11,643 bases of DNA from positions 1 to 11,643 of the forward strand of contig JAUWSP010000036.1 of NCBI GenBank assembly GCA_030610025.1. The letters run 5' to 3'. A model generated the notes under the pieces. That model did not search any database and was not told the origin of the DNA. It was given only the letters and a program-made list of their open reading frames with translations. Below, in pieces: positions 1 to 7,521 of the stretch; the first letter of the stretch is position 1; every line of letters starts with the position of its first letter. The position numbers and the translations under genes are program-made. The stretch is from Acidobacteriota bacterium. GTDB taxonomy: Bacteria; Acidobacteriota; Thermoanaerobaculia; Multivoradales; JAHEKO01.

Positions 1-280
1 CCGGGGTGGAGAGTGCGTGGGTGTCTCGGCCCAGGAACAAGGGGCCGTCGATGCCCTGGCGCTTTCGGTACTCCGCTATCGCCTGGCTGATGGCCAGGAT
101 GTGGGCTTCATTGAAGCTGCGTCGGAGGGAGGACCCGCGGTGTCCGGAAGTTCCGAACGTCACGCGTTGCGATGGCTCCACTGGATCAGGTCGGTAGGCG
201 TAGTAGGCCGAGACCAGACTGGGAATGTCCACCAGGAGTGAGGCGGGTGCTGGATGGCCGGCTAGCTCATGCAAGGGCAC
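1..280 (-). CDS. pgm: Phosphoglucomutase (alpha-D-glucose type), N-terminal part, cut by left edge
   Basis: Interconverts glucose 1-phosphate and glucose 6-phosphate in the cytoplasm, linking glycogen and sugar-nucleotide synthesis to glycolysis. Only the first 93 residues are present; the gene runs leftwards out of the window. The conserved block [10 protein letters not shown] lies at residues 41-50, followed by [16 protein letters not shown] (55-70) and [10 protein letters not shown] (84-93). Order and spacing match the N-terminus of E. coli-type Pgm (TIGR01132-like) and differ from GlmM/ManB-type phosphohexomutases. The catalytic phosphoserine region lies beyond the edge. The start is GTG at 278-280, because a perfect AGGAGG sits 7 nt upstream and the nearby ATG (268-270) is out of frame. 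It is transcribed divergently from the small secreted-protein gene. Family assignment is firm; regulation is unknown. Confidence 0.93.
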   Translation of the reverse strand, partial: MPLHELAGHPAPASLLVDIPSLVSAYYAYRPDPVEPSQRVTFGTSGHRGSSLRRSFNEAHILAISQAIAEYRKRQGIDGPLFLGRDTHALSTP

Positions 281-287
281 AGTGAAT

Positions 288-293
288 CCTCCT
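288..293 (-). promoter_or_regulatory. Ribosome binding site of pgm
   Basis: On the minus strand this reads AGGAGG, a perfect Shine-Dalgarno core 7 nt before the GTG at 278-280. It decides the non-ATG start of the phosphoglucomutase gene. Confidence 0.8.
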
Positions 294-323
294 GGAAACG
301 TGCGTTCGTCCGACGGAGGTAAT

Positions 324-352
324 AAACTAGCGGCAACCGCCGGACGATTCAA
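324..352 (-). promoter_or_regulatory. Weak sigma70-like promoter candidate for pgm
   Basis: On the minus strand TTGAAT (347-352) and TAGTTT (324-329) are separated by exactly 17 nt in the divergent spacer. This would place transcription start about 30 nt before the pgm ribosome binding site. The -35 matches consensus at four of six positions and the -10 at only three of six, so this is a candidate by position and local AT-richness only. Confidence 0.2.
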
Positions 353-401
353 GTGATCGACCACAGGAAGCCGAAACACGATGAATCAAGATGTCATCCC
401 T

Positions 402-406
402 GGAGG
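402..406 (+). promoter_or_regulatory. Ribosome binding site choosing the ATG at 414
   Basis: GGAGG lies 7 nt before the ATG at 414. It favours that start over the in-frame ATG at 381, whose nearest purine run (AGGAAG, 365-370) is poorer and 10 nt away. Starting at 414 also gives a clean signal peptide. Confidence 0.65.
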
Positions 407-413
407 TAATCGA

Positions 414-902
414 ATGAAACCGAATCTGAAACTCTTTCTGGTCCTGGTTGCTGTCGCCTTGATCGCGATGCCGAGCGTAGCCCAGAAGACACCGAGCAGC
501 ATGGTCGCGGCCTACGACTCGCTGGCCACGATCATTCTGAGTGTTCCGCAAGCCGAGGAGGCCCTGGTAAGGGCCATGCTGGATGGCCACTTTCACGGCG
601 CCAAGGCTCTGATGAAGCAGGGGATGTACGACCGGGCGGCTGCCGAGATGGCGTTGTTCGCCAACGAGGGTGACAACGCAGTCGCCGGGATCCGCAAGCG
701 GCTGGTCGAGGGAGGACACCACCACAACGCGGCTGGCGAAGAGCAGGGCATCTATGAGGAAGGGTATGTGTTGGTGACCCGGGAGGCCAAGAAGAAGATG
801 CTGGCCTCCTCGACGGCCATGCGTCAAGCCAAGGATGACGTCGCACGGGAGGCAGCCTGGAAGGAGTTTGCCGCCGTAGCGGAGGAGACCCTGGCTGAGT
901 AG
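414..902 (+). CDS. Small secreted helical protein with histidine clusters, function unknown
   Basis: I do not recognise this 162-residue protein. It has a typical Sec signal peptide: K2/K6, a hydrophobic stretch at about 7-19, and a likely cleavage after SVA (21-23). The mature part is mainly Ala/Glu/Lys-rich predicted helix, with no cysteine and no further membrane segment. Two histidine groups stand out: HFH at 59-61 and HHH at 102-104. The second is followed by a Gly/Glu/Tyr-rich stretch (EEQGIYEEGY) and then VTREAKKKML. These could bind a metal, which is inference. The in-frame ATG at 381 would add 11 residues before the signal peptide and is less likely. The gene ends 24 bp before the FG-GAP gene, so the two are probably co-transcribed and both exported. 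Confidence 0.8.
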   Translation: MKPNLKLFLVLVAVALIAMPSVAQKTPSSMVAAYDSLATIILSVPQAEEALVRAMLDGHFHGAKALMKQGMYDRAAAEMALFANEGDNAVAGIRKRLVEGGHHHNAAGEEQGIYEEGYVLVTREAKKKMLASSTAMRQAKDDVAREAAWKEFAAVAEETLAE

Positions 903-926
903 GGCCCTCATCTCAAGTAATCGGTA

Positions 927-2540
927 GTGCAAAGACTCATCGTATGGGTGGCGGTGACGATTCCGGCCATCGCGTCTGGATCGTCGCTGCCCTATTTCGT
1001 CGATATCGCGGCCGAGGCTGGAATTGTCGCTCCAACCTGGTGCGGCCGCGACGACAAGCCCCACATCATGGAGTCGAACGGTACCGGCCTCGGGCTGGTC
1101 GATTACGACTCCGATGGTGATCTGGACCTCTATCTGGTCAACGGGTGGCGTCTCGATGGCGAGGAGATCGCCGAGCGTGGGCGCGACGTGCTCTACCGTA
1201 ACGAGGGGCAAGGCCAGTTTCTGGATGTCACCGAGGCAGCGGGCCTGGGCTCGGACGCCTGGGGATCCGGAATGGCCACCGGCGACGCCAACGGCGACGG
1301 GCTGGTGGACCTCTTCGTGACGAATTTCGGTACCGATGTCCTCTACCTCAACCAAGGGGACGGAACCTTCGAGGAGCACCCAGACTCTCCAAACCTGGAG
1401 GGCTGGTCGGCCGCCGCGGTCTTCTTCGATTCGGATGGCGACGGCGACGAGGATCTTTTCGTCGGTGGCTACATCGAATGCACGCTCGAGGAAGTCCTGA
1501 TGGAGAAGCCCAGCCTGGTCTGGGAGGGCATCGATGTGATGAAGGGACCTTTCGGTCTCGAAGGGCTGGGCAACAAGTTCTTCCGGAACCAGGGAGGTGG
1601 TCATTTCGAAGAGGCCACCGTGGAGGCTGGTCTCGAGGACGTCGGGCTGTTCTATACCTTCGGTATCCTCGCTGCCGACCTCGACGGCGATCTAGACCTC
1701 GACATTTACGCGGCCAACGACTCCAATCCCAACTATCTCTACAGCAACGATGGAGGCCTGTTTCAAGAGGTGGGATTGTGGAGTGGGGCGGCGCTCGACG
1801 AGGGGGGCGCCGCGCAGGCCGGAATGGGGCTCGCGGCCGGTGATGTCGAGAGCGACGGCCTGGTGGATCTGCTGGTCACCAACTTCCAGCAGGATATGTC
1901 GACCCTGTACCGCAATCTGGGCGACATGATTTTCGAGGATGTCACCCGTAGTGTTCAACTCGGGAGACCGACCTTCTCTCGGCTCTCTTGGGGGACGACC
2001 CTGTCGGATCTCGACCAGGATGGCGATCTGGACATCTTCGTGGCCAACGGCCACATCTACCCACAAGCCGATCTCGTCGCCGACAAGGTCGGAGGGGGCT
2101 TTCGGCAACCCAATCTGCTGTTGGTCGACCAGGGTGGCACTCTGGTCGACGTCTCGGCCGAGGCCGGCCCGGGCCTCGCTGTCGAGGAGGCGAGCCATGG
2201 CCTGGCGGTGGGCGACATCGACTTCGATGGCGATCTGGACATGGCCATTTCCAATGTCGATGAGCCCCCGACGCTGCTGCGCAACGACACGAAGGAGCCA
2301 GGTACCTATCTGCTGGTCGATGCCCCCCTGGCGATGAGGGCCGAAGCCGTGCAGGGCGATGACAAGTGGATCCGCCATCGAGTGATCGGTGGGTCCTTTC
2401 TGTCGGTCAACGATCCACGGCTCCATTTCGGTCTCGGAGGCAAGCGGCAACTGGACAGTCTGACGCTCGTCTGGCCGGATGGCTTCCAGCGCAGATTCTT
2501 GGACGTTCCCGCGAACCACGCCCTCAAGATAGAACGTTGA
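927..2540 (+). CDS. Secreted FG-GAP/VCBS repeat protein with ASPIC/UnbV-like C-terminus (CRTAC1 family)
   Basis: This 537-residue exported protein should fold as a calcium-binding beta-propeller; family members are proposed to act in adhesion or surface interaction, and its ligand is unknown. A hydrophobic signal sequence spans about residues 4-18. Seven Asp-rich calcium-loop motifs mark the blades: near 59 (DYDSDGDLD), 120 (DANGDGLVD), 168 (DSDGDGDED), 251 (DLDGDLDLD), 306 (DVESDGLVD), 361 (DLDQDGDLD) and 430 (DIDFDGDLD). The N-terminal block PTWCGRDDKPHIMESNG (36-52) is typical of the CRTAC group. The end (about 485-535) contains DPRLHFGLGG and LVWPDGFQRR, which match the ASPIC/UnbV domain, but that domain's usual Gly-rich first half is not evident. 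The start is GTG with a weak ribosome site, 24 bp after the preceding gene, so translation may be coupled. An alternative start further in would lose the signal peptide. Confidence 0.9.
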   Translation: MQRLIVWVAVTIPAIASGSSLPYFVDIAAEAGIVAPTWCGRDDKPHIMESNGTGLGLVDYDSDGDLDLYLVNGWRLDGEEIAERGRDVLYRNEGQGQFLDVTEAAGLGSDAWGSGMATGDANGDGLVDLFVTNFGTDVLYLNQGDGTFEEHPDSPNLEGWSAAAVFFDSDGDGDEDLFVGGYIECTLEEVLMEKPSLVWEGIDVMKGPFGLEGLGNKFFRNQGGGHFEEATVEAGLEDVGLFYTFGILAADLDGDLDLDIYAANDSNPNYLYSNDGGLFQEVGLWSGAALDEGGAAQAGMGLAAGDVESDGLVDLLVTNFQQDMSTLYRNLGDMIFEDVTRSVQLGRPTFSRLSWGTTLSDLDQDGDLDIFVANGHIYPQADLVADKVGGGFRQPNLLLVDQGGTLVDVSAEAGPGLAVEEASHGLAVGDIDFDGDLDMAISNVDEPPTLLRNDTKEPGTYLLVDAPLAMRAEAVQGDDKWIRHRVIGGSFLSVNDPRLHFGLGGKRQLDSLTLVWPDGFQRRFLDVPANHALKIER

Positions 2541-2683
2541 TCCGTTCCAACGCCCTCGTGCAGAGGCATTTCTGGTACGGCGATTGCTAATACCACGCTG
2601 GGGGAGTGCTGCCAGGGCCCGAGAGGCCGTCCGGGCACGCTTTACCAGGTCATTTTGGCGCGCCGCGGGGCCGAAACGGTTCC

Positions 2684-2714
2684 CTTGTGGCACACGAGAG
2701 GGTGCCGGCACAAG
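2684..2714 (+). promoter_or_regulatory. Possible leader hairpin before the ABC operon
   Basis: CTTGTGGCAC (2684-2693) can pair with GTGC (2702-2705) and CACAAG (2709-2714): six plus four base pairs, a three-base bulge (CGG) and an 8-nt loop. A perfect 10-bp palindrome GTGCCGGCAC (2702-2711) lies within it. The right arm touches the Shine-Dalgarno-like AGAGG (2713-2717) of the ABC ATPase gene. It could therefore be a translational control hairpin, or an operator. No convincing promoter or T-tract terminator is visible in the 182-bp gap 2541-2722. Confidence 0.3.
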
Positions 2715-2722
2715 AGGCGACA

Positions 2723-3676
2723 ATGGAGGGGAACTTGAAACCAGCTGTGGGTGAGTTGCTAATCGAGGTGCAGGACCTGGCCAAGCACTACGGCCCCATC
2801 CGGGCCGTCGATGGGATCAGCTTCGAGGTTCGTAGAGGCGATGTACTGGGCTTTCTGGGTCCCAACGGGGCCGGAAAGACCACCGCCATGAAGATGATCA
2901 CCGGCTTCGTGGAGCCTGACAGGGGACGTGTGAGGGTCGCTGGTCACGATCTGGCCGACGAATCGTTGGAAGCCCGCCGCAAGATCGGCTATCTGCCCGA
3001 GACGGCGCCGGCCTATGGCGAGATGACGGTCGCCGGATTCCTGGAGTTCGTCGCCGAGGCACGGCAGGTAGGCAACATCGCCGCGGCCCTGGACAGGGTG
3101 GTCCAGGCAGCTGCGTTGGGCCGAGTCGTTCACCAGACGATCGAGACGCTGTCCAAGGGTTTTCGAAGGCGTGTGAGCCTGGCCCAGGCCCTGATCCACG
3201 ATCCCGAAGTGCTCATCCTCGATGAGCCGACCGACGGCCTGGATCCCAATCAGAAGGCGGTGGTTCAGGAGCTCATCACGAGTCTCTCCCCCGGTAGGGC
3301 GATCGTTCTGTCGACCCACATCCTCGACGAGGCCGAAAGAGTCTGCAATCGGGCCCTGGTCATTTCCCAGGGCAAGATCCTGGTGGATTCGACACCCGAG
3401 GCGCTGATTGCCCAGGCTCCCAATCACAATGTCATGCGCCTCGTCCTGGAGCCGACTGCCCTGATCGAGTTGATGAACACTTTGGATGGGAAGGTCTGGT
3501 GCGACCGTGTGGAGCGGCTCTCGGAGACGACCCTCGATATCTATCCGCAGCACGGCGAGAATCATCTCGGGGCGCTGATGGAGCTGACCGCGGGCCTGGA
3601 GATCCACAGCATTCATCTGCAGGAGGGTCGTTTGAACGAGCTGTTTCGCGACCTCACAAGGGGGGTGGAAGCATGA
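2723..3676 (+). CDS. ABC transporter ATP-binding protein, GldA/NatA-like
   Basis: This 317-residue cytoplasmic ATPase should energise the membrane protein encoded directly after it. Visible motifs, in order: Walker A GPNGAGKT (46-53), the Q-loop region IGYLPETAPAYGEMTV (88-103; Glu where many ABC proteins have Gln, common in this subfamily), signature LSKGF (143-147), Walker B LILDEPT (164-170) with D-loop DGLDPN, and H-loop STHILDEA with His199. The extra domain after about 215 is typical of ABC-2 exporters such as gliding-motility GldA. The ATG at 2723 is preferred: it follows AGAGG by 5 nt and opens just before the conserved fold, while an in-frame extension to 2606 adds 39 low-complexity residues. 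The stop overlaps the next start (ATGA). Substrate is unknown. Confidence 0.93.
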   Translation: MEGNLKPAVGELLIEVQDLAKHYGPIRAVDGISFEVRRGDVLGFLGPNGAGKTTAMKMITGFVEPDRGRVRVAGHDLADESLEARRKIGYLPETAPAYGEMTVAGFLEFVAEARQVGNIAAALDRVVQAAALGRVVHQTIETLSKGFRRRVSLAQALIHDPEVLILDEPTDGLDPNQKAVVQELITSLSPGRAIVLSTHILDEAERVCNRALVISQGKILVDSTPEALIAQAPNHNVMRLVLEPTALIELMNTLDGKVWCDRVERLSETTLDIYPQHGENHLGALMELTAGLEIHSIHLQEGRLNELFRDLTRGVEA

Positions 3677-4422
3677 GGCGCTTTACCGGCATCAAAGCGG
3701 TCTTTCGGCGTGAATTCAAGGCCTACTTCTCCTCCCCTCTGGGCTACGTCTACATCGTCATCTTCCTGGTTGCCAGCGGTTTCCTGACGCTGTCGAGGGA
3801 CTTCGGTCGGTTCCTGGAGCTTCGTCAGGCGGATTTGTCGGCGTTCTTCAACTATCTGCCGTGGCTTTTCGTGGTTCTGGTACCCGCGGTGGCCATGCGT
3901 TTGTGGGCCGAGGAGCGCAAGTCCGGAACCGTCGAGCTGCTGCTGACGCTGCCGGTCACCCTCGAGGGCGCCTATCTCGGCAAGTTCCTGGCCGGTTGGA
4001 GCTTCCTGGGAGTCTCCTTGCTCCTGACCTGGCCCGTGGCCTACCAGGCGGCGCGCCTCGGAGATCCCGATTGGGGTGTCGTTCTGAGCGGTTACCTGGC
4101 CTCGCTGCTGACTGCAGGAGCCTTCCTGGCCGTCGGGATGCTGTTCTCGGCCCTCAGTCGAAATCAGGTGGTGGCCTTCATTCTGGCGGTCGCCGCGTCG
4201 GTGGCCTTTCTTCTGCTCGGCCTGCCTCAAACACTCGAGACGATCGGCAACCACTTGGGAGGCTACGTGGAGCAGCTCTTCGCCAGCATCAGCCTGGTCG
4301 ACCATTTCGAAGCCCTGAGCAGGGGCCTCGTCGAGTTGCGATCGTTGGTCTTCTTCTTTCTCTTCACGGTCGCTTGGCTGGCCAGCGGGATGCTGGTTCT
4401 GGACCGAACCCGGGCAGCCTAG
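3673..4422 (+). CDS. ABC-2 type permease, GldF-like
   Basis: This 249-residue integral membrane protein is the probable partner of the ATPase encoded immediately upstream. Six hydrophobic segments fall near residues 24-40, 57-77, 105-126, 137-160, 166-184 and 222-243. The N-terminal amphipathic stretch (FRREFKAYFSSPLGY, 11-25) and the cytoplasmic motif AEERKSGTVELLLTLPV (79-95) are characteristic of ABC-2 permeases of the GldF/NosY type; the second is the usual coupling region. The ATG at 3673 overlaps the ATPase stop by 4 bp, indicating translational coupling. An alternative frame extension to 3499 would lie entirely inside the ATPase gene and is rejected. Length fits the family. Substrate unknown. 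Confidence 0.92.
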   Translation: MRRFTGIKAVFRREFKAYFSSPLGYVYIVIFLVASGFLTLSRDFGRFLELRQADLSAFFNYLPWLFVVLVPAVAMRLWAEERKSGTVELLLTLPVTLEGAYLGKFLAGWSFLGVSLLLTWPVAYQAARLGDPDWGVVLSGYLASLLTAGAFLAVGMLFSALSRNQVVAFILAVAASVAFLLLGLPQTLETIGNHLGGYVEQLFASISLVDHFEALSRGLVELRSLVFFFLFTVAWLASGMLVLDRTRAA

Positions 4423-4437
4423 GAGGGGGGCGAAGAG

Positions 4438-6462
4438 ATGTGGAACAGCAGGTTACTGACCATTGTCCTGATCGGGCTGACGGCCCTGTTTGCCAATCAC
4501 CTGGCCTTCCGGGTGCTGGAGGGGAGCCGGGCCGATCTCACGGCGGACAAGCTGTACTCCCTGAGTGACGGCAGCAAGGAGATCCTCGAACGGATGAGCG
4601 TGGAGGGTGTCAAGCCGATCGAGATCGACCTCTTCTTCTCGGAGACGACGGGCAAGACGCTGCCGCGTTTCATCAAGAATTTCGTCACTTACGAGCGCTA
4701 TCTGCGCAGCCTCCTCAAGGAATACGAGAGGGCGTCGGAGGGCAGGATCGGTGTGCGTTTCATCGACCCGGTGACGGACAGCGATGAGGCCGAGGACGCT
4801 TTGGATTTCGGGCTGGACGGCAAGGCCATCAACCAGGAAGGCGACCTCTTCTTCTTCGGCCTGGTCTTCCAGACCCAGACCGGCAGTCGGGATGTGATCG
4901 AGTTTCTGTGGCCCAATCAGCAGGAGTCCATCGAATACGAGATCTCCAAGAAGATTCACTCGTTGCTGTGGCCCTCCGGCAAGACGATCGGCATCCTGTC
5001 GTCTCTGCCGGTCTTTGGCAATGCCGACAACCCCTACCTGGCGCAGATGCTCGCGGCTCAGGGCCGAGCGCCGCAGGAGCAGTGGATCGCTGTCCAGGTT
5101 CTGGAAGAGTCCTACGAAGTGCGGCCTATCGAGGCCAGCATCGAGCACATCTCCCCGGACGAGTTCGACCTGGTCGTGGTCATTCATCCGAAAGGCCTGG
5201 GCACCAGGACTCTTTGGGCACTCGACGAGTGGGTCGTCAGGGGGGGCAACACGATGGTCTTCTTGGACCCCTACGCGCTGGACGACCGGCCGCCGGAAAA
5301 TCCTCAGCAGCCCTGGCAGAGCCTGCAGTATCGACCCGCTTCCGATCTGGGAGCCCTGTTGGAGGCCTGGGGCCTGCGAATGCCGGCCAATCAGTTTGCG
5401 GCCGACCTCGATCTCGCGGTCAGACGGGCGGTGGGACCGCAGGGACCGGCTGAGACCGTTGTCGTCGACCTGGCCATCGAGGAATCCAGTCGCGACGCAA
5501 CCGTAGATACCTCACACCCGATTCTCCAGGGAATCTCGAGCCTGCGGTTCCTCCTTGCCGGTTCACTCGAACCGATCGAAGCGGAGGGATCGGACCTGAA
5601 GCTGCTGGTGGGAACGACCGAGAGTGGCAGCACGCTCGAGATCGAACCTGGCTTCGGGGACGGGGACGCCCTGGCCTACACCGACTTGAACAATCCTTCC
5701 CGTCTGCGTGATGCGCTGGTGCCTGGTGAAGGGGTGGTTGCGCTGGGTTTCCAGCTCAGCGGCCGCATCGCCTCGGCCTTTCCGGAGGGCGTCGAGTTCC
5801 CGGCCCAGGAGCCCGAGAGGCCGGCTGGTCTGCCACCGGGAGTGGAGCTCCCGCTACCCGCCGACACCGAGATGATCCGCCAGGAGCCCGTGCCAGAGTC
5901 CGAGCGTGGGGAAGCTACCGTGCTGGTCTTCTCGGATGTCGATGTCTTGTCGGATGCCATCGCCTTCGAGCGCAACTTCCTGGGCCTGGTGATGAGCGCC
6001 AACGACAACCACAAGCTGCTCCTGAACAGCGTCGATTTCCTTCTGGGTGCCAGGGAGCTGATGGCGGTGAGGGCCAAACACTCGATCAGTCGCCCCTTCG
6101 CGCTATTCGACGAGATCGAGAACGCGGCGGAGAAGGAGACTCTCGACAGAGAACGGCAGTTGAGAGCCGAGGTCGAGGCTGCCGAGGGGGAGCTGAGAGC
6201 CAAGCAGCAAGAGCTCAGCGGCAACAACGCAGCGCTCTTCCAGAAGCGTCTGCAGGATGAGGTGGATCGACTCAACGAGACCGTGCAACAGGGGAATCGC
6301 GAGCTGAGAGAGATTCGCAAGGCGAGACGCGAGGCCCTGGAGAAGGAAGAGGCCAGGGTTCGCAGATCGGTTCTGGGGTGGATGCCGGCCCTGGTGCTGG
6401 TTGTCGGGCTGACCCTGGCAGTACGCCGACGCCGGAAGCACGTTCGGGCCCTGGGGAGGTAG
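4438..6462 (+). CDS. GldG-like ABC transporter auxiliary protein
   Basis: A 674-residue protein anchored at both ends, with a large extracytoplasmic body. An N-terminal transmembrane helix (about 6-25) is followed by the family hallmark LTADKLYSLSDGSKEIL (34-50) and a long alpha/beta region resembling the ABC_transp_aux/GldG domain (about 40-440), including VVVIHPKG (246-253) and MVFLDPYA (273-280). A Pro/Glu-rich linker (about 448-490) precedes another folded block. Then comes a strongly charged predicted coiled coil (about 560-640), a second transmembrane helix (about 647-662) and an RRRRK basic tail. In Bacteroidota, GldG works with GldA and GldF in gliding and type IX secretion; outside that phylum homologues are unassigned. 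Start: ATG with a purine-rich GGAGGGGGG run, 15 bp after the permease stop. Confidence 0.88.
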   Translation: MWNSRLLTIVLIGLTALFANHLAFRVLEGSRADLTADKLYSLSDGSKEILERMSVEGVKPIEIDLFFSETTGKTLPRFIKNFVTYERYLRSLLKEYERASEGRIGVRFIDPVTDSDEAEDALDFGLDGKAINQEGDLFFFGLVFQTQTGSRDVIEFLWPNQQESIEYEISKKIHSLLWPSGKTIGILSSLPVFGNADNPYLAQMLAAQGRAPQEQWIAVQVLEESYEVRPIEASIEHISPDEFDLVVVIHPKGLGTRTLWALDEWVVRGGNTMVFLDPYALDDRPPENPQQPWQSLQYRPASDLGALLEAWGLRMPANQFAADLDLAVRRAVGPQGPAETVVVDLAIEESSRDATVDTSHPILQGISSLRFLLAGSLEPIEAEGSDLKLLVGTTESGSTLEIEPGFGDGDALAYTDLNNPSRLRDALVPGEGVVALGFQLSGRIASAFPEGVEFPAQEPERPAGLPPGVELPLPADTEMIRQEPVPESERGEATVLVFSDVDVLSDAIAFERNFLGLVMSANDNHKLLLNSVDFLLGARELMAVRAKHSISRPFALFDEIENAAEKETLDRERQLRAEVEAAEGELRAKQQELSGNNAALFQKRLQDEVDRLNETVQQGNRELREIRKARREALEKEEARVRRSVLGWMPALVLVVGLTLAVRRRRKHVRALGR

Positions 6463-6465
6463 CCG

Positions 6466-7521
6466 GTGAAGACCGTGAGCAAGACGAATCGCAATTTGAC
6501 CATCCTCACCCTGGTGTTGATGGCGTTGTCTCTCTGGGCCTACCGAGAGAGCGTCAATCGAGCGGACCGGTTCCAGAGAGGGCAGACCTTCCTATCGAAC
6601 CTCAATCCTGACGAGATCGCCAGAGTGGAGATTCGCCAGGGCGGGGAGTCGGTGACACTGGAGCGCCAGGGCGAGACGTTTCGTGTCGTCGAGGCGCAGG
6701 GATACCCGGCGAGCAATGCCGCAGTGAATCGACTCGTCGGCGATCTCTTGGAGATCAGCCTGGAGAAGGAGATCGGGACCGGCATCGAACTGGCCGCGGA
6801 GCTCGAGCTCGAGCCTGTCGGGGAGTCCACGGTAGAGGTCCTGTTTCAGGATGCCGCCCAGAAGGAGATGGTGCGCCTGCGGCTTGGCAGGCTGTTCGAA
6901 GGGGGCCCGGGTCGTTATGTGCAGAGGCTGGATCGGCCTGACGATCCCATCTACCTGACCTCCGAAGGCCTCCACGTCAAGGTCGATAGCACGTCCTTTC
7001 TCCGCCAGCAGATCGTCGATGTTCCGGGGTCTGAGGTGGTCCGCATCGAGGGGACGGACTTCATCCTGACGAGGCAGGGCGAAGGCGAGGGGTTGAGCCT
7101 TGAAGGGGCGCCGGCGTCTGCAGAGCCGAAGACCGCGGAGATCAGCGGGCTGGAGTCGATCCTTCGCAATCTGAGCTTCAAGAGCGTCTACGTTGCCGAC
7201 GATGAGGAGGTCCGTGATCTGGATCTTCGATCCGCCCTCAGCATCGACCTGGAGGATGGCAGCGGTTACGACCTGGCTGTCGCCGAGCGAGAGGGGCGCT
7301 ACTTTCTCCAGATCGCGGGTCGCCACTCGGTTTCCCAGGTGGCCATTTCCCTGGACGAAGCCGAAGAGGAGCTGCAGGAGAAGGCCGACATGTTGACGCG
7401 GGCCGATGAGATCGAGGACTTCAACCAGTTTCACGGCAGCTGGATCTACGAGCTGAGCGAAGCGGATGGCAGGAGGCTCCTGCTCAGCCAGGCCGACCTT
7501 CTGGAGGCAGAATCCACTTGA
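6466..7521 (+). CDS. DUF4340 domain protein, single-pass membrane
   Basis: A 351-residue protein with one N-terminal transmembrane anchor (about 11-25), after a basic start, and an otherwise extracytoplasmic beta-rich body. The pattern LNPDEIARVEIRQGGESVTLERQGETFRVV (46-75) followed by AVNRLVGDLLEI (86-97) is typical of DUF4340, a domain repeatedly found next to GldG-like ABC auxiliary proteins. The C-terminal third contains an acidic region that may be helical (about 295-320). The start is GTG, with GGGGAGG (6453-6459) 6 nt upstream and only 3 bp after the preceding stop. Its last four bases overlap the TTG start of the next gene. Biochemical role unknown; inferred to be the fourth part of the exporter complex. 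Confidence 0.87.
   Translation: MKTVSKTNRNLTILTLVLMALSLWAYRESVNRADRFQRGQTFLSNLNPDEIARVEIRQGGESVTLERQGETFRVVEAQGYPASNAAVNRLVGDLLEISLEKEIGTGIELAAELELEPVGESTVEVLFQDAAQKEMVRLRLGRLFEGGPGRYVQRLDRPDDPIYLTSEGLHVKVDSTSFLRQQIVDVPGSEVVRIEGTDFILTRQGEGEGLSLEGAPASAEPKTAEISGLESILRNLSFKSVYVADDEEVRDLDLRSALSIDLEDGSGYDLAVAEREGRYFLQIAGRHSVSQVAISLDEAEEELQEKADMLTRADEIEDFNQFHGSWIYELSEADGRRLLLSQADLLEAEST

Noticed and set aside
315..410. GGAGGTAAT occurs twice, at 315-323 and 402-410
   Set aside because: The second copy is the ribosome site of the small secreted-protein gene. The first is followed by no start codon or open frame, and a 9-bp match containing a Shine-Dalgarno core can arise by chance.
327..1604. A 425-codon open frame on the minus strand
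   Set aside because: It is antisense to the secreted protein and the FG-GAP gene, whose repeated Asp/Gly codons suppress stops on the other strand; no domain or ribosome site supports it.
2569..2593. Promoter-like TAATAC at 2588-2593 in the gap before the ABC operon
   Set aside because: Only three of six -10 positions match and no -35 element lies at a suitable distance.
2989..3036. Glu instead of Gln in the Q-loop of the ABC ATPase
   Set aside because: The GYLPE form is common in GldA/NatA-type ATPases, so it is not a sign of inactivity.
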